DNA of 64,000 nt from Gammaproteobacteria bacterium. GTDB lineage: Bacteria; Pseudomonadota; Gammaproteobacteria; Steroidobacterales; Foliamicaceae. Each line of letters opens with the position of its first letter. The first letter of the stretch is position 1. The notes below the pieces were generated by a model. It did no database searches. It was given only the letters and a program-made list of their open reading frames with translations, and was not told the origin of the DNA. A program made the position numbers and the translations under genes. This document shows, piece after piece, positions 43,831-52,933 of this stretch. The stretch spans positions 173,201 to 237,200 of the forward strand of contig VYBN01000017.1 of NCBI GenBank assembly GCA_009844425.1. Reading direction: 5' to 3'.

Positions 43831-46800
43831 TGCCGATCCAATACACACGCGACGGCAAACAAGTAGTCTTCACCAACGCCAACCAGCGCGTCGATGACTG
43901 GGTTGCAGGAAGCGCGGCGCGCTGCGGCGCCTTGGCAGCGTTCCGCGGATTTGCCGATGAACATCCCGGAACCGTCCTATTCGAGCCTGACCGCATTATT
44001 GCCGGACAAGCAGCGATAGCCTCGCTTTCCATCAGCCAGGCTCGAGCAATGAGCCTGCCGGATCGCCCACCCTATGTTCTTGCGACAGACACGAGCGGGG
44101 TCATTGGATCGCGCAATTTCAAGCTGACGACGCGATGGCTCGCCGGTAACTTCCCAATTGCGACACAGCGCGACGGTGCCTTCCTACAAACCGGCGACGG
44201 AACCTTTCTGATTCCTGAACCATTGTTTTCCGCCCTTGAACTGGCGGATAGCTTTGAATCAGGTGACCATGATCTTCCGGGCCATTGGGCCGCGCTGTCG
44301 GAGTTTCGAAGCCTGCTCGGGAGTGTAGCGGCAGGCGAAACCGAGCAAATGGAAATGAGTGCCTTCCTGGAAGGTTTGCGGATTTATACCGGGACTGCTC
44401 TGTCACTGGCCCTGCGCACAGACGGCGAAGACGTCACTTTTGATCCGGTGCTCTTCCACCCGGATAAAGTGCGGGAGGCGCGGGAAGAAAAACGGCCTCT
44501 TACCGAACAAGATGGATTGCTTCAAGGTCCCCAGCTTCACAGCTTCCAGAATCACGCCAGGACGGGTTTTCGCGCGTTTGACGACGCCAAGAAAAGTTAC
44601 TTGTTGGACCACAACACCTATCTGATTATCGACGACGACCTTGAAACGGTGTTGCAGATAGTTCGCGAGAAACAGCAGGCCGAGGCGCCAGAGCGCAAGG
44701 CTTTCGCCACCAATCCGCGCGCGGGGATAGCGGAACGGATACAGAAAGAGAAGGAGATCGGCGAAGAAGAAAGTGAGGCTCTGGCGGAGGTGTTATTGGT
44801 TGAGACTCCGGAGTACGCCGACCGCGCGATCGGGATTGGCTTATGGAAGAAGCCCGAATTTGCGTTCTTCACACCACAACCCGAAGTCTGGCTACCCGAA
44901 ACGTTCTCTCTGAATCTTGGCGGCGTATGGGTTCGTTTGGATCGGAACACGGTAGCGGAGCTCAGGGGAAAGGTTGACGATGCAATTGAAGCCGGGCACA
45001 CATTGGTCGAATATGGCGGACAGCAAATTCCGGTCACGGACGAGGTGCGCCAGAAACTGGCCGAAGTTATTGGGGTGGAGCAACCTCAAGATCGGCCGGA
45101 AACGGGGTCTGGCCGCAAGAAACAGGAGACCCAAGATTCCATCGTAGTCCAGGTTCACGAGAATTTCGTGGAAGAGAACTGGCCACCGGAAATTCCAACA
45201 CGCGAGATTCGCACGCCAACCGATCAGGCCCCAAGGGTTCGCACCCAATTACTCTCTCATCAGAAGGAAGCGTTGCAATGGCAAATTGAAGCTTGGCGAT
45301 CCGGTCTTCCGGGAATCTTGAACGCCGACGATCAAGGTCTCGGCAAGACCCTTCAAACCTTGGCATTTCTGGCCTGGCTGCAAGCGGATATGGACCAGAC
45401 TCGGCTTTCGCGGCGCAAGCCCTTCCTGATTGTTGCGCCACGCGGATTGCTCCGAACTTGGGAAAGTGAGGTGTCCCATCATTTGACCGGTATCGGTCTT
45501 GGTGCCCGCGTCCGCGTGTACGGCCCCGATTTGAAAGCACGTCGAATCCCGCATGTGGCTGGCCTGGATACGGACGACGGTCGTCCACGGCTCGACTTCA
45601 AGGACATTCAGTCGGCCATAAGAAAAGGAAATGGCCACAAGTTCTGGCTCCTGACGACTTACGAAACCCTAAGTAACTATCAGCACAGCTTTCGTCAGAT
45701 CAGCTTTTCGGTGATTGTCTTCGACGAGATTCAGAAAATAAAAAACGCACAGACTCGCATTGCGCTCGCGGCACGCTCCGTGAAGGGCGACTTTCGGATT
45801 GGCCTGACGGGAACCCCGATCGAAAACCAGGTTGCCGACCTTTGGGCGATCATGGATGCGGTTGCGCCCCGCAGCCTGGGGACCCTGAAGGACTTTGCTG
45901 AGCGTTACAGGCAGATAACCCCGCACGGGATGGAGGAATTACATGCCAGGCTTTTTAGGGACAGGCGCAATGGCAACAGGTCTTACCCACCAGTCGCCCA
46001 GCGGAACTTGAAAGAGAACGAAATTACGGGGTTGCCACGTAAAGACTACCGCCTCTATCCCTCAACAATGCCTGATATTCAAGCAACAGTGTATGAAAAG
46101 GCTCGTGAACATCTTGCTGCCGGAGAACAGGGGGCGGCGCTGAAGATGCTGCATCATCTTCGAAGCGTTTCTTTGCATCCTCACCCGCCGGAAACAGCAG
46201 AAATGGATATGGAGGATTATTTCACCTGCTCGGCGCGCTTTGCGGGTATGCACGATATTCTCATACGCATCCAGGAATTGGGCGAGCGGGTACTGATATT
46301 CACAGAGCACCGGCAAATGCAGCAGTTCCTGGCGCAATGGCTCAGATCAGAATTTCAGCTTGGCAAGGTGCCGATCGTCAATGGAGCGACATCGATCTCC
46401 AAGCGCCAGAGTTACGTCCTAGGATTTCAAGAGCATCTTAAGAATGATTGCGGCTTCCGTGTGATGATTCTCTCTCCAAGGGTTGCGGGAGTCGGGCTGA
46501 CCCTGACTGCCGCGACCCATGTAATTCACCTCAGCCGCTGGTGGAACTCCGCGGTCGAAGAACAATGCAATGATCGCATCTACAGGATCGGACAGAAGAA
46601 AGACGTTACCGTGCATCTGCCGCTCGCCGTGCATCCCATCCACCGCGAGCGTTCATTCGATTGCGTGCTGAACAAGTTGATGAAACGCAAATCCTCACTG
46701 GCGCACGCGGCCTTATGGCCTCCGTCCAATAAAGACTATGACATCAGCGAGTTGATGGCCGGACTCAGCGGTGGGGAATCGACCGATCCTTCCGAAATCG

Positions 46801-47174
46801 ACAATCTTGACTGGGCGCGATTTGAGGACTGGGTCATGACGCGCGCCCGGGATAGCGGCGATTGGGAAGTTGCCAGGACGCCAGCTTCCGGTGATGGCGG
46901 CGCCGACGCAGTGCTGCGCCATCGCCGACGGCGTCATGATGCCGCCCTCGTTCAAGTGAAGCACACTGAGAACCGCCAACGCATACTGGATCGATCTGCG
47001 ATTTTCGAAATCATGCACGCAAGAGGGCGATATGACGTAAGCAATCCACAACTCGCAGTTGTTACCAATGCCCAGGGCTTTACGCTCGCTGCCCAACACC
47101 TTGCGCGTGAAAAGAGCGTTGCGCTGGTGGACCGTGACCGTCTTGGACTATGGCCAGCCCATGTTCTTGCTTAG
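43827..47174 (+). CDS. zorD: Zorya effector ZorD (SNF2 helicase with Mrr-like nuclease)
   Basis: 1115 residues. After an uncharacterised N-terminal ~450 residues comes the SNF2 core: NADDQGLGKT (499-508, Walker A), FDEIQKIKN (DE at 633-634), LTGTPIENQ, and RIYRIGQKKDVTVHL (motif VI). The C-terminus has an Mrr-type nuclease: GDGGADAV with Asp1027 and LVQVKHT with Gln1043 and Lys1045. ZorD is an autoinhibited translocase-nuclease that degrades phage DNA once the system is triggered. GTG 43827 and ATG 43830 are equivalent starts. Both domains appear intact, so the operon is probably functional. Confidence 0.93.
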   Translation: MMPIQYTRDGKQVVFTNANQRVDDWVAGSAARCGALAAFRGFADEHPGTVLFEPDRIIAGQAAIASLSISQARAMSLPDRPPYVLATDTSGVIGSRNFKLTTRWLAGNFPIATQRDGAFLQTGDGTFLIPEPLFSALELADSFESGDHDLPGHWAALSEFRSLLGSVAAGETEQMEMSAFLEGLRIYTGTALSLALRTDGEDVTFDPVLFHPDKVREAREEKRPLTEQDGLLQGPQLHSFQNHARTGFRAFDDAKKSYLLDHNTYLIIDDDLETVLQIVREKQQAEAPERKAFATNPRAGIAERIQKEKEIGEEESEALAEVLLVETPEYADRAIGIGLWKKPEFAFFTPQPEVWLPETFSLNLGGVWVRLDRNTVAELRGKVDDAIEAGHTLVEYGGQQIPVTDEVRQKLAEVIGVEQPQDRPETGSGRKKQETQDSIVVQVHENFVEENWPPEIPTREIRTPTDQAPRVRTQLLSHQKEALQWQIEAWRSGLPGILNADDQGLGKTLQTLAFLAWLQADMDQTRLSRRKPFLIVAPRGLLRTWESEVSHHLTGIGLGARVRVYGPDLKARRIPHVAGLDTDDGRPRLDFKDIQSAIRKGNGHKFWLLTTYETLSNYQHSFRQISFSVIVFDEIQKIKNAQTRIALAARSVKGDFRIGLTGTPIENQVADLWAIMDAVAPRSLGTLKDFAERYRQITPHGMEELHARLFRDRRNGNRSYPPVAQRNLKENEITGLPRKDYRLYPSTMPDIQATVYEKAREHLAAGEQGAALKMLHHLRSVSLHPHPPETAEMDMEDYFTCSARFAGMHDILIRIQELGERVLIFTEHRQMQQFLAQWLRSEFQLGKVPIVNGATSISKRQSYVLGFQEHLKNDCGFRVMILSPRVAGVGLTLTAATHVIHLSRWWNSAVEEQCNDRIYRIGQKKDVTVHLPLAVHPIHRERSFDCVLNKLMKRKSSLAHAALWPPSNKDYDISELMAGLSGGESTDPSEIDNLDWARFEDWVMTRARDSGDWEVARTPASGDGGADAVLRHRRRRHDAALVQVKHTENRQRILDRSAIFEIMHARGRYDVSNPQLAVVTNAQGFTLAAQHLAREKSVALVDRDRLGLWPAHVLA

Positions 47175-47255
47175 CCCGAACATTCAGAATCGATTGGATA
47201 CTCAGGCCTCCCGCTATTATGTCCATCATTCCGACGAGCGATTTTTTCTAAGGTT

Positions 47256-47870
47256 CTACAATCCTCGAGTAAGCGCTTGGCGAACCTGCTCAGCCCAGTC
47301 GTGGTTTTGGCGGTAGATTTTCTTTATCTGCCCAGCATCGGTCCGGAACTGTAGCGCCGGACTTTCGCCATCAACGGAGTTGTCGTAAACGTATCCGCGA
47401 TCTACGAGGCGAAGTGCAGACACAAGGTTGCCGACCGACTTATAGAAACGCTCAAAGCCTTTGCGAGTGGGGACATCGTGACCGCCCTGCGCCACGCGCT
47501 TGGCAATACGCGCCGCATTGATTTGCGGCGTGTCCGTGGCGATGAAGAAGAAACGGACAAAGTACCCAGCCTGTTTGGCCTGACGGATGAACTGGATCTT
47601 CTCACCGGTGGAAAACACGGTCTCAAAGACAAGCGAACGCCGCTCCGCCAAACACTTGCGGCGAATGTTCTCGGCGTGGCGCAGTGCGTCCAGGACTGCT
47701 TTCTCGTCATCCCAGCTCCCGAAAACGTCACGGGCTATTTCGTCCGGATTGATGTGCTCGCATTCCGCCAGCCACTCGTGGCCCAGGGCTGAATGAGTAA
47801 ATTCGGTTTTTCCGGCTCCGTTGGGGCCGGCGATAACCACCAGAACCGGGCGGCGTGAAGAGCGCTTCAA
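47256..47870 (-). CDS. Zeta-toxin-family kinase
   Basis: 204 residues. Walker A is VVIAGPNGAGKTEFTH (Gly15-Thr22). CEHINPDEIARDVFG, SLVFETVFSTGEK and the Arg-rich RIAKRVAQGGHDVP segment match zeta toxins, which phosphorylate UDP-N-acetylglucosamine or related nucleotides and so block cell-wall synthesis. The start is TTG overlapping the antitoxin stop (TTGA). It lies 81 bases beyond zorD on the opposite strand and appears intact. Confidence 0.88.
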   Translation of the reverse strand: MKRSSRRPVLVVIAGPNGAGKTEFTHSALGHEWLAECEHINPDEIARDVFGSWDDEKAVLDALRHAENIRRKCLAERRSLVFETVFSTGEKIQFIRQAKQAGYFVRFFFIATDTPQINAARIAKRVAQGGHDVPTRKGFERFYKSVGNLVSALRLVDRGYVYDNSVDGESPALQFRTDAGQIKKIYRQNHDWAEQVRQALTRGL

Positions 47871-48097
47871 GTAGAAGCAGCGGAAGGCGCGGACGAATCT
47901 GCGTCGTTGGCGTCCTGCATTGCTTGCGCAAGCTTCTCTCTCGACATGGCAGCCAACTCAGCGTCTTTCCGAAGAACAGTGCGCCGCATGGCTCTCGTCA
48001 GGGCTTCCAGTTCTTCGTCGGTGGGATCGACATCAGGATCCGCCAGATTGACTCTGGGGACCGTCGGTTCCTCTACAGCCCGCTTCCGATTTGACAT
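47867..48097 (-). CDS. Small antitoxin-like partner of the zeta-type toxin
   Basis: 76 residues from ATG 48097, acidic in the N-terminal half (DPDVDPTDEELEALTRAMRR) and helical in the C-terminal half (LAAMSREKLAQAM), ending in an Ala/Ser tail. It resembles the small antitoxins found with chromosomal zeta toxins and overlaps the toxin start by four bases. Frames further upstream have no ribosome-binding site. The start codon is embedded in the inverted repeat TTGACATGGTCAA, a possible autoregulatory operator. Confidence 0.7.
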   Translation of the reverse strand: MSNRKRAVEEPTVPRVNLADPDVDPTDEELEALTRAMRRTVLRKDAELAAMSREKLAQAMQDANDADSSAPSAAST

Positions 48098-48103
48098 GGT
48101 CAA
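48091..48103 (-). promoter_or_regulatory. Inverted repeat over the antitoxin start codon
   Basis: TTGAC and GTCAA flank a 3-base centre, giving TTGACATGGTCAA; the antitoxin ATG (minus strand, 48097-48095) lies exactly in the middle. Binding or folding here would block translation or transcription of the toxin-antitoxin pair. Confidence 0.45.
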
Positions 48104-48225
48104 CAGTATATAACGGCGCGGACAAGGCCAAGGCACACCGCGGGCGCGCTTGTGACGTCAACCCAGAGGGTGCAGGCGGGTTAGAATTCGCCGTTCCGTA
48201 ACGGCAGCAGAGTTTCCGCGGAAGA

Positions 48226-48978
48226 ATGCGCAAGATACTGGTTACGCTCAAACGCGTGGTGGACTACAACGTCCGCGTGCGGGTAAAGCCCGACGGCAGC
48301 GGCATGGCCGTCGAAGGCCTGAAGATGAGCGTCAACCCGTTCGACGAGATCGCGCTGGAAGAAGCCCTGCGCATGCGCGAGCGCGGCGAGGCCGGTGAAA
48401 TCCTGGCCGTGACGATCGGCGGCGACGAGTGCCAGCAGCAGCTTCGCACGGGGCTGGCGATGGGCGCGGACAGGGCCCTGCTGGTCAAATGCGAAGGCGA
48501 GGTGGAGCCGCTGGCGGCGGCCGGCATCCTGCTGGAAGTGATCCGGCGCGAGGAACCGGACATCGTCATCATGGGCAAGCAGGCCATCGACGACGACTGC
48601 AACCAGACCGGCCAGATGCTGGCGACGCTGTGGGGGCGGCCGCAAGCCACCTTCGCATCCGAGCTAAACCTGAACGGCGACACGGCCCGGGTGACCCGCG
48701 AAGTGGACGCCGGGCTGGAGGTCCTGGAGGTTCAACTGCCGGCGCTGATCACCACCGACCTGCGCCTGAACGAGCCCCGTTACATCAAGCTGCCGGACAT
48801 CATGAAGGCCCGGCGCAAGCCGCTGGAAACGCTGGCGGCCGACGACCTGGAACTTGCCGCGCCGCCGGCGCTGAAGGCGCTGGCGTACGAACCGCCGGCG
48901 CAGCGTGAAAAGGGCGTAGTCGTGGAAGATGTACCGGCCCTGATGGGCATGCTGCGCGAACGCGGCTTTTTGAATTGA
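48226..48978 (+). CDS. etfB: Electron transfer flavoprotein subunit beta
   Basis: 250 residues, standard length. KILVTLKRVVDYNVRVRVKPDG at the start, NPFDEIALEEALRMRE, GADRALLV, VIMGKQAIDDDCNQTGQMLA and KLPDIMKARRKPLE are the EtfB landmarks, including the AMP-binding region. With EtfA it takes electrons from acyl-CoA and related dehydrogenases, such as the one at 1836, and delivers them to ETF-quinone oxidoreductase. TAGAAT at 48182-48187 may be the -10. It starts a co-directional run of genes to 53879. Confidence 0.95.
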   Translation: MRKILVTLKRVVDYNVRVRVKPDGSGMAVEGLKMSVNPFDEIALEEALRMRERGEAGEILAVTIGGDECQQQLRTGLAMGADRALLVKCEGEVEPLAAAGILLEVIRREEPDIVIMGKQAIDDDCNQTGQMLATLWGRPQATFASELNLNGDTARVTREVDAGLEVLEVQLPALITTDLRLNEPRYIKLPDIMKARRKPLETLAADDLELAAPPALKALAYEPPAQREKGVVVEDVPALMGMLRERGFLN

Positions 48979-48987
48979 GGTAGCGGT

Positions 48988-49938
48988 GTGAGCTCAGTAC
49001 TAATAGTTGCCGAGCACGACGGACAGACGCTGCACGCAGGCGTCGCCAGGGCCGCAAGTTGCGGCCTGGCGATCGGCGCGGACCGCCTGGACGTGGCGGT
49101 CCTCGGCCTGGACTGCGAAGGGGTGGCGCAGCAGGCCGCACGGATTGAAGGCGTTTCGCGCGTGCTGAGCCTGGACCGGAGCGAGAACGCCAATCCGGTG
49201 GCCGCAATTCAGGCGCCGCAAGTTGCAGCGCTGGCCAGCCAAGGCTACAGCCATGTGCTCGGGCCCTCCACGACCTTCGGCAAGGACCTGATGCCGCGCG
49301 TGGCGGCCCTGCTGGGCGTGCCGCAGGTCAGCGACATCATGAGCGTGGAGGGCGAGCGCCGGTTCAAGCGCCCGATCTACGCGGGCAACGCCGTGCTTAC
49401 CGTGGAGGCGCCCGCCGGACATATCGTGGTCGGGACCGCGCGGCTGGCTTCATGGCCGGCCGCCGGGGAAGGCGGCGATGCCGCCGTCGAGGGGGCGCAA
49501 ACCGACGCGGAGCTGCCGGACCATACGAGCTGGCTGGAACTGAAGTCGGCCGAATCCGAACGCCCGGACCTGCAAAGCGCCAGCGTGGTCGTGTCCGGCG
49601 GACGGGCGCTGGGCAGCTCCGAGAACTTTTCGTTACTCTACGATCTTGCCGACCGCCTGGGGGCCGCGGTCGGCGCCTCGCGCGCGGCGGTGGACGCGGG
49701 CTACGTCTCCAATGACATGCAGGTGGGACAGACGGGCAAGATCATCGCCCCGGATCTGTATTTCGCGATCGGCATTTCCGGCGCAATACAGCACCTTACC
49801 GGGATCAAGGACGCCGGCGTGATCGTGGCGATCAACAAGGATCCGGAGGCCCCGATCTTCGAGATCGCCGACATCGGCCTGGTGGGCGACCTGTTCGCGA
49901 TCGTTCCGGAGATCCAGGCCGCGGTGGAGGGCTCCTGA
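48988..49938 (+). CDS. etfA: Electron transfer flavoprotein subunit alpha
   Basis: 316 residues from GTG 48988, nine bases after etfB. The N-terminal domain starts [12 protein letters not shown]. The C-terminal FAD domain has [40 protein letters not shown], then [26 protein letters not shown] and [22 protein letters not shown], the conserved FAD-binding block. It forms the heterodimer with EtfB. Confidence 0.95.
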   Translation: MSSVLIVAEHDGQTLHAGVARAASCGLAIGADRLDVAVLGLDCEGVAQQAARIEGVSRVLSLDRSENANPVAAIQAPQVAALASQGYSHVLGPSTTFGKDLMPRVAALLGVPQVSDIMSVEGERRFKRPIYAGNAVLTVEAPAGHIVVGTARLASWPAAGEGGDAAVEGAQTDAELPDHTSWLELKSAESERPDLQSASVVVSGGRALGSSENFSLLYDLADRLGAAVGASRAAVDAGYVSNDMQVGQTGKIIAPDLYFAIGISGAIQHLTGIKDAGVIVAINKDPEAPIFEIADIGLVGDLFAIVPEIQAAVEGS

Positions 49939-50805
49939 TTGGCCGCTTTGTTGCTGACCCCGGCAGAACTGCACTCGGCCATCAAGACCGGCGAGGCCCG
50001 GGCGGTGGACTGCCGCTTCGACCTGATGAATCCTGCCGGCGGCCGCGCGCTCTGGGCCGAGAGCCACATCCCCGGGGCGCCGTACGCGGACCTCGATCAC
50101 GATCTCGCCGGTCATGCGTCGGGGGAGGGAGGGCGCCATCCGCTGCCCGAACCGGCGGAATTTGCGACCACGCTGGGGCGCTGGGGCATCAAACCCGATA
50201 CATTGGTAGTGGCATACGACAACATGGGCTGTGCGATTGCCGGACGACTCTGGTGGATGATGAACTGGATGGGACATGAGCGCGCCGGGCTGCTGGATGG
50301 CGGAATCCAGGCCTGGGAGGAAGCGGGCCTGACGCTGGAGCGCACCGAACCGATCATCGAGCCCGCGGATTACCCGGTCGGAGGCCACTGCCGGCCGGTC
50401 GTGGGGCTCGCCGAAGTGGAGCGCGCGGCGCTTGCCGGCGGCATGTGCATGCTGGACGCCCGCGACGGCGCCCGCTACCAGGGCCTGTCGGAACCGCTGG
50501 ATTCGCGGGCCGGTCACGTACCCGGTGCGGTCAACGCCTTCTTCCGCGAGAACCTGGACGCCAGCGGGCGCTTCCGGTCCCCGGACGAACTACGTGAGCA
50601 TTACCTGGACCTCCTGCAAGGCGCCGATCCATCCGGCGCCTGCGTGATGTGCGGCTCCGGAGTGACGGCCTGCCATGATCTGTTCGCGATGGAGCTGGCC
50701 GGTCTTGGCGGCGCCGCGCTGTATCCAGGCTCCTGGAGCGAATGGTCGCAGTCCGACGCCCGCCCGATAGCGCGCGGCTCCGAACCCGGAGGACCCGCCT
50801 CATGA
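49939..50805 (+). CDS. Sulfurtransferase, tandem rhodanese domains (mercaptopyruvate-type)
   Basis: 288 residues with two rhodanese domains. The inactive N-terminal domain has [16 protein letters not shown]-like [15 protein letters not shown] and [13 protein letters not shown]. The C-terminal domain has [22 protein letters not shown] and the active loop CGSGVTACH with its catalytic Cys. CGSGVTA is the 3-mercaptopyruvate sulfurtransferase type, as opposed to the thiosulfate type. The start is TTG immediately after the etfA stop. It transfers sulfane sulfur to thiols or cyanide. Confidence 0.9.
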   Translation: MAALLLTPAELHSAIKTGEARAVDCRFDLMNPAGGRALWAESHIPGAPYADLDHDLAGHASGEGGRHPLPEPAEFATTLGRWGIKPDTLVVAYDNMGCAIAGRLWWMMNWMGHERAGLLDGGIQAWEEAGLTLERTEPIIEPADYPVGGHCRPVVGLAEVERAALAGGMCMLDARDGARYQGLSEPLDSRAGHVPGAVNAFFRENLDASGRFRSPDELREHYLDLLQGADPSGACVMCGSGVTACHDLFAMELAGLGGAALYPGSWSEWSQSDARPIARGSEPGGPAS

Positions 50806-51338
50806 TGCTGCAGCGTGCAACATCCCGATTCGCGCTGCCGACCCTGGCCGCGCTTGCGGCGACCTTGCTGCTGACCTCCTGCGCCACAACGGACAGTGAA
50901 GAATCCGCCGCCTCGCGGCCCGGACGGATCGCCCGTTTCCCGCACAACATGGCGAATGCCGATTGCTTCTTCCAGAACCGCATCGACAACTTTGAGGTGC
51001 TGAACGAGACAAACCTGCTGGTCTTCGACGGCCGCAGGCGCGTCTACCACGTGGAGATCTCGCCGCCGTCCATGGACCTTCGCCACGCCTACGGCATTCA
51101 GTTCCGTTCATCGACCGGCCGTGTCTGCGGCAATCCGGGCGAGCGCCTGCAGATCAGCGGCGGCACCTTCGGCGCGTTTCCGCTTTCGGTCACCGGCGTC
51201 TACCGGCTGGACGCCGTCACGCAGACGGCCGTGCGGGCGCATTTCGGCCAGGCCGTCGCCCAGCCTCCGCTGCCGGAAGATGAAGACGCCGGCGCCATCG
51301 AAGAACTGGTAACGGAAATCGAAGAAGAGGAGAACTGA
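50802..51338 (+). CDS. Lipoprotein, DUF6491-like
   Basis: 178 residues from ATG 50802, overlapping the sulfurtransferase stop. The signal LPTLAALAATLLLTSC is a lipobox with Cys at about residue 27, so the protein is a lipoprotein. The mature part (ADCFFQNRIDNFEVLNETNLLVF, then VYHVEISPPSMDLRHAY and FRSSTGRVCGNPGERL) resembles the DUF6491 family with paired cysteines. A Glu/Asp-rich tail (LPEDEDAGAIEELVTEIEEEEN) is added. Function is unknown. Confidence 0.7.
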   Translation: MMLQRATSRFALPTLAALAATLLLTSCATTDSEESAASRPGRIARFPHNMANADCFFQNRIDNFEVLNETNLLVFDGRRRVYHVEISPPSMDLRHAYGIQFRSSTGRVCGNPGERLQISGGTFGAFPLSVTGVYRLDAVTQTAVRAHFGQAVAQPPLPEDEDAGAIEELVTEIEEEEN

Positions 51339-51340
51339 GT

Positions 51341-51649
51341 ATGGATAGCGTCATCGTGCTGTTTAACCTGAGGGAGGACGCCGATCAGGCCGAGTACGAG
51401 GCCTGGGCGCTTGAGCGCGACCTGGTGGAAGTCCAACGGCTGCCGTCGGTGGACCACTTCCGTATCCTGCGCTGCGTCGGCCTGCTGGGCGGGACGGGCG
51501 CACCCCCCTATCAGTACGCAGAGGTCATCTATCTGAACAGCATGGAGAAGTTTGGAGAGGACCTTCAGTCGGACGCGGTCGGCAAGTTGGCCGCCGAATT
51601 CCGCCAGTTCACCGACAATCCGCTCTTCATCCACTGCCAGGACCTCTAA
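51341..51649 (+). CDS. REDY-like/HapK-type small dimeric alpha-beta protein
   Basis: 102 residues. VIVLFNLREDADQAEYEAWALERDLVEVQRLPSV...FRILRC resembles the REDY-like HapK family, a ferredoxin-like dimeric alpha-beta barrel named from prodigiosin-type clusters. No such cluster is present here. The gene starts three bases after the lipoprotein stop. The role is unknown; small-molecule binding is likely from the fold. Confidence 0.65.
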   Translation: MDSVIVLFNLREDADQAEYEAWALERDLVEVQRLPSVDHFRILRCVGLLGGTGAPPYQYAEVIYLNSMEKFGEDLQSDAVGKLAAEFRQFTDNPLFIHCQDL

Positions 51650-51657
51650 GCCGGCAG

Positions 51658-52161
51658 GTGACTGAGGCAAGCCCCGAAAAAAACCGCTCCGTGCGGCGCG
51701 GCGGTGGACGGTACTACGAGGAGTTCCGCAAGGGAGACGTGTACGAGCATTCCCCGGCGCGCACGCTGACCGAGACCGACAATACCTGGTTCACGCTGCT
51801 CACGATGAACACGCACCCGCTGCACTTCGACAAGGAATACGCGGCGAAGACCGAGTTCGGCCGGCGTCTGATCGTCAGCACGCTGACGCTGTCGGTGCTG
51901 GTGGGCATGAGCGTTTCGGACGTCAGCGAGAAAGCCATCGCCAACCTGGGCTGGGGCGATATCCGCCTGCCGAACCCGCTGTTTATCGGCGACACGCTGT
52001 ACGGCTCGTCCGAGGTCATTCGCAAGCGGCCTTCGAAATCGCGTCCCAATACCGGCGTCGTCACGGTGCGCACGACCGGCCGCAACCAGCACGGCGACGC
52101 GGTCTGCGTATTCGACCGAACCGTGCTCGTGCCCAGGCGCGGCCACGGCGTTATGGATTAG
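51658..52161 (+). CDS. MaoC-family (hot-dog) dehydratase
   Basis: 167 residues from GTG 51658. The hydratase-2 motif is TETDNTWFTLLTMNTHPLHFDKEYAAKTEFG, with Asp and His as catalytic pair, followed by ISTLTLSVLVGMSV-like and GDTLYGSSEVIRKRPS. It probably hydrates an enoyl-CoA or dehydrates a mesaconyl/methylmalyl-CoA type substrate, as MaoC proteins of this length do. Position in the ETF operon supports a place in acyl-CoA metabolism. Confidence 0.85.
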   Translation: MTEASPEKNRSVRRGGGRYYEEFRKGDVYEHSPARTLTETDNTWFTLLTMNTHPLHFDKEYAAKTEFGRRLIVSTLTLSVLVGMSVSDVSEKAIANLGWGDIRLPNPLFIGDTLYGSSEVIRKRPSKSRPNTGVVTVRTTGRNQHGDAVCVFDRTVLVPRRGHGVMD

Positions 52162-52195
52162 CCAACCACACATATAAAACCGGGGAGGGGTCCCA

Positions 52196-52933
52196 GTGAG
52201 CGAAATTCTTCAAGTTGACCATGTGAACTATCACGGTCGCATTGCTTACCTGAGCAAGAAACCGGACCGCATGGACCAGGAACGCGGCCGCGAGCGGTTC
52301 ACCATCACCGTGCACTCCGACGGCCACCGCACCTGCACGGCGCAGAGCGAAATCGACGACAGGCCCAGCGTGATGCGCAATGTGGCGCTGACACTGGACG
52401 AGAACTGGCATCCGCTGGACTGTTTCGTGCGCATTTCGGTGGGCGACCGGTTCATGGGCAGCGGCTGGTTCCGGTTCGGCGAGAATGAAGCCGAGTGCGA
52501 GACCTGGACGGCCGTTGAAGGCCGTGTTTCGCAGAAGATGAGCCTGATCGAGCGCCCGCGGGCGTTTGTCGATCACGCCATCATCTGCGACTCCTGGGTC
52601 CTGAGCATGCTCGATCTCAGCAAGGGACCGGGCGTGCAGAAATTCCCGCAATTGCTGATGTCGTCTCCCGACCACCGCGGCGCCACCGGGCCCATGCTGC
52701 ACTGCATCCCCACGGCGATCGAGTACGTCGGCGAAGACCGGATCACGGTGGGCGCGGGCGAGTTCGACGCCCTGCATTTCCGTTTCGGCGTAAATGTCGG
52801 CCTGGCCAACAATCACCCGAGGTACGACGTCTGGTGCACCGCCGACGGCCACTACATCTTCCTTCGCGGCGCCGTCTACGGCTACATGATGACCTACTAC
52901 GAACTCATGGACCTGGAGGTGGAACATGCGTAA
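52196..52933 (+). CDS. Conserved hypothetical protein, DUF3108-like beta-barrel
   Basis: 245 residues from GTG 52196 after GGGGAGGGG. No signal peptide. The sequence is beta-rich: FTITVHSDGHRTCTAQSEID, then ECETWTAVEGRVSQKMSL, and ITVGAGEFDALHFRFGVN followed by YDVWCTADGHYIFLRG. The alternation and the late GxxxxxxFRF...DVWxT segment recall DUF3108-type outer-membrane-associated domains, but the match is weak. It overlaps the next gene by eight bases. Function is unknown. Confidence 0.55.
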   Translation: MSEILQVDHVNYHGRIAYLSKKPDRMDQERGRERFTITVHSDGHRTCTAQSEIDDRPSVMRNVALTLDENWHPLDCFVRISVGDRFMGSGWFRFGENEAECETWTAVEGRVSQKMSLIERPRAFVDHAIICDSWVLSMLDLSKGPGVQKFPQLLMSSPDHRGATGPMLHCIPTAIEYVGEDRITVGAGEFDALHFRFGVNVGLANNHPRYDVWCTADGHYIFLRGAVYGYMMTYYELMDLEVEHA

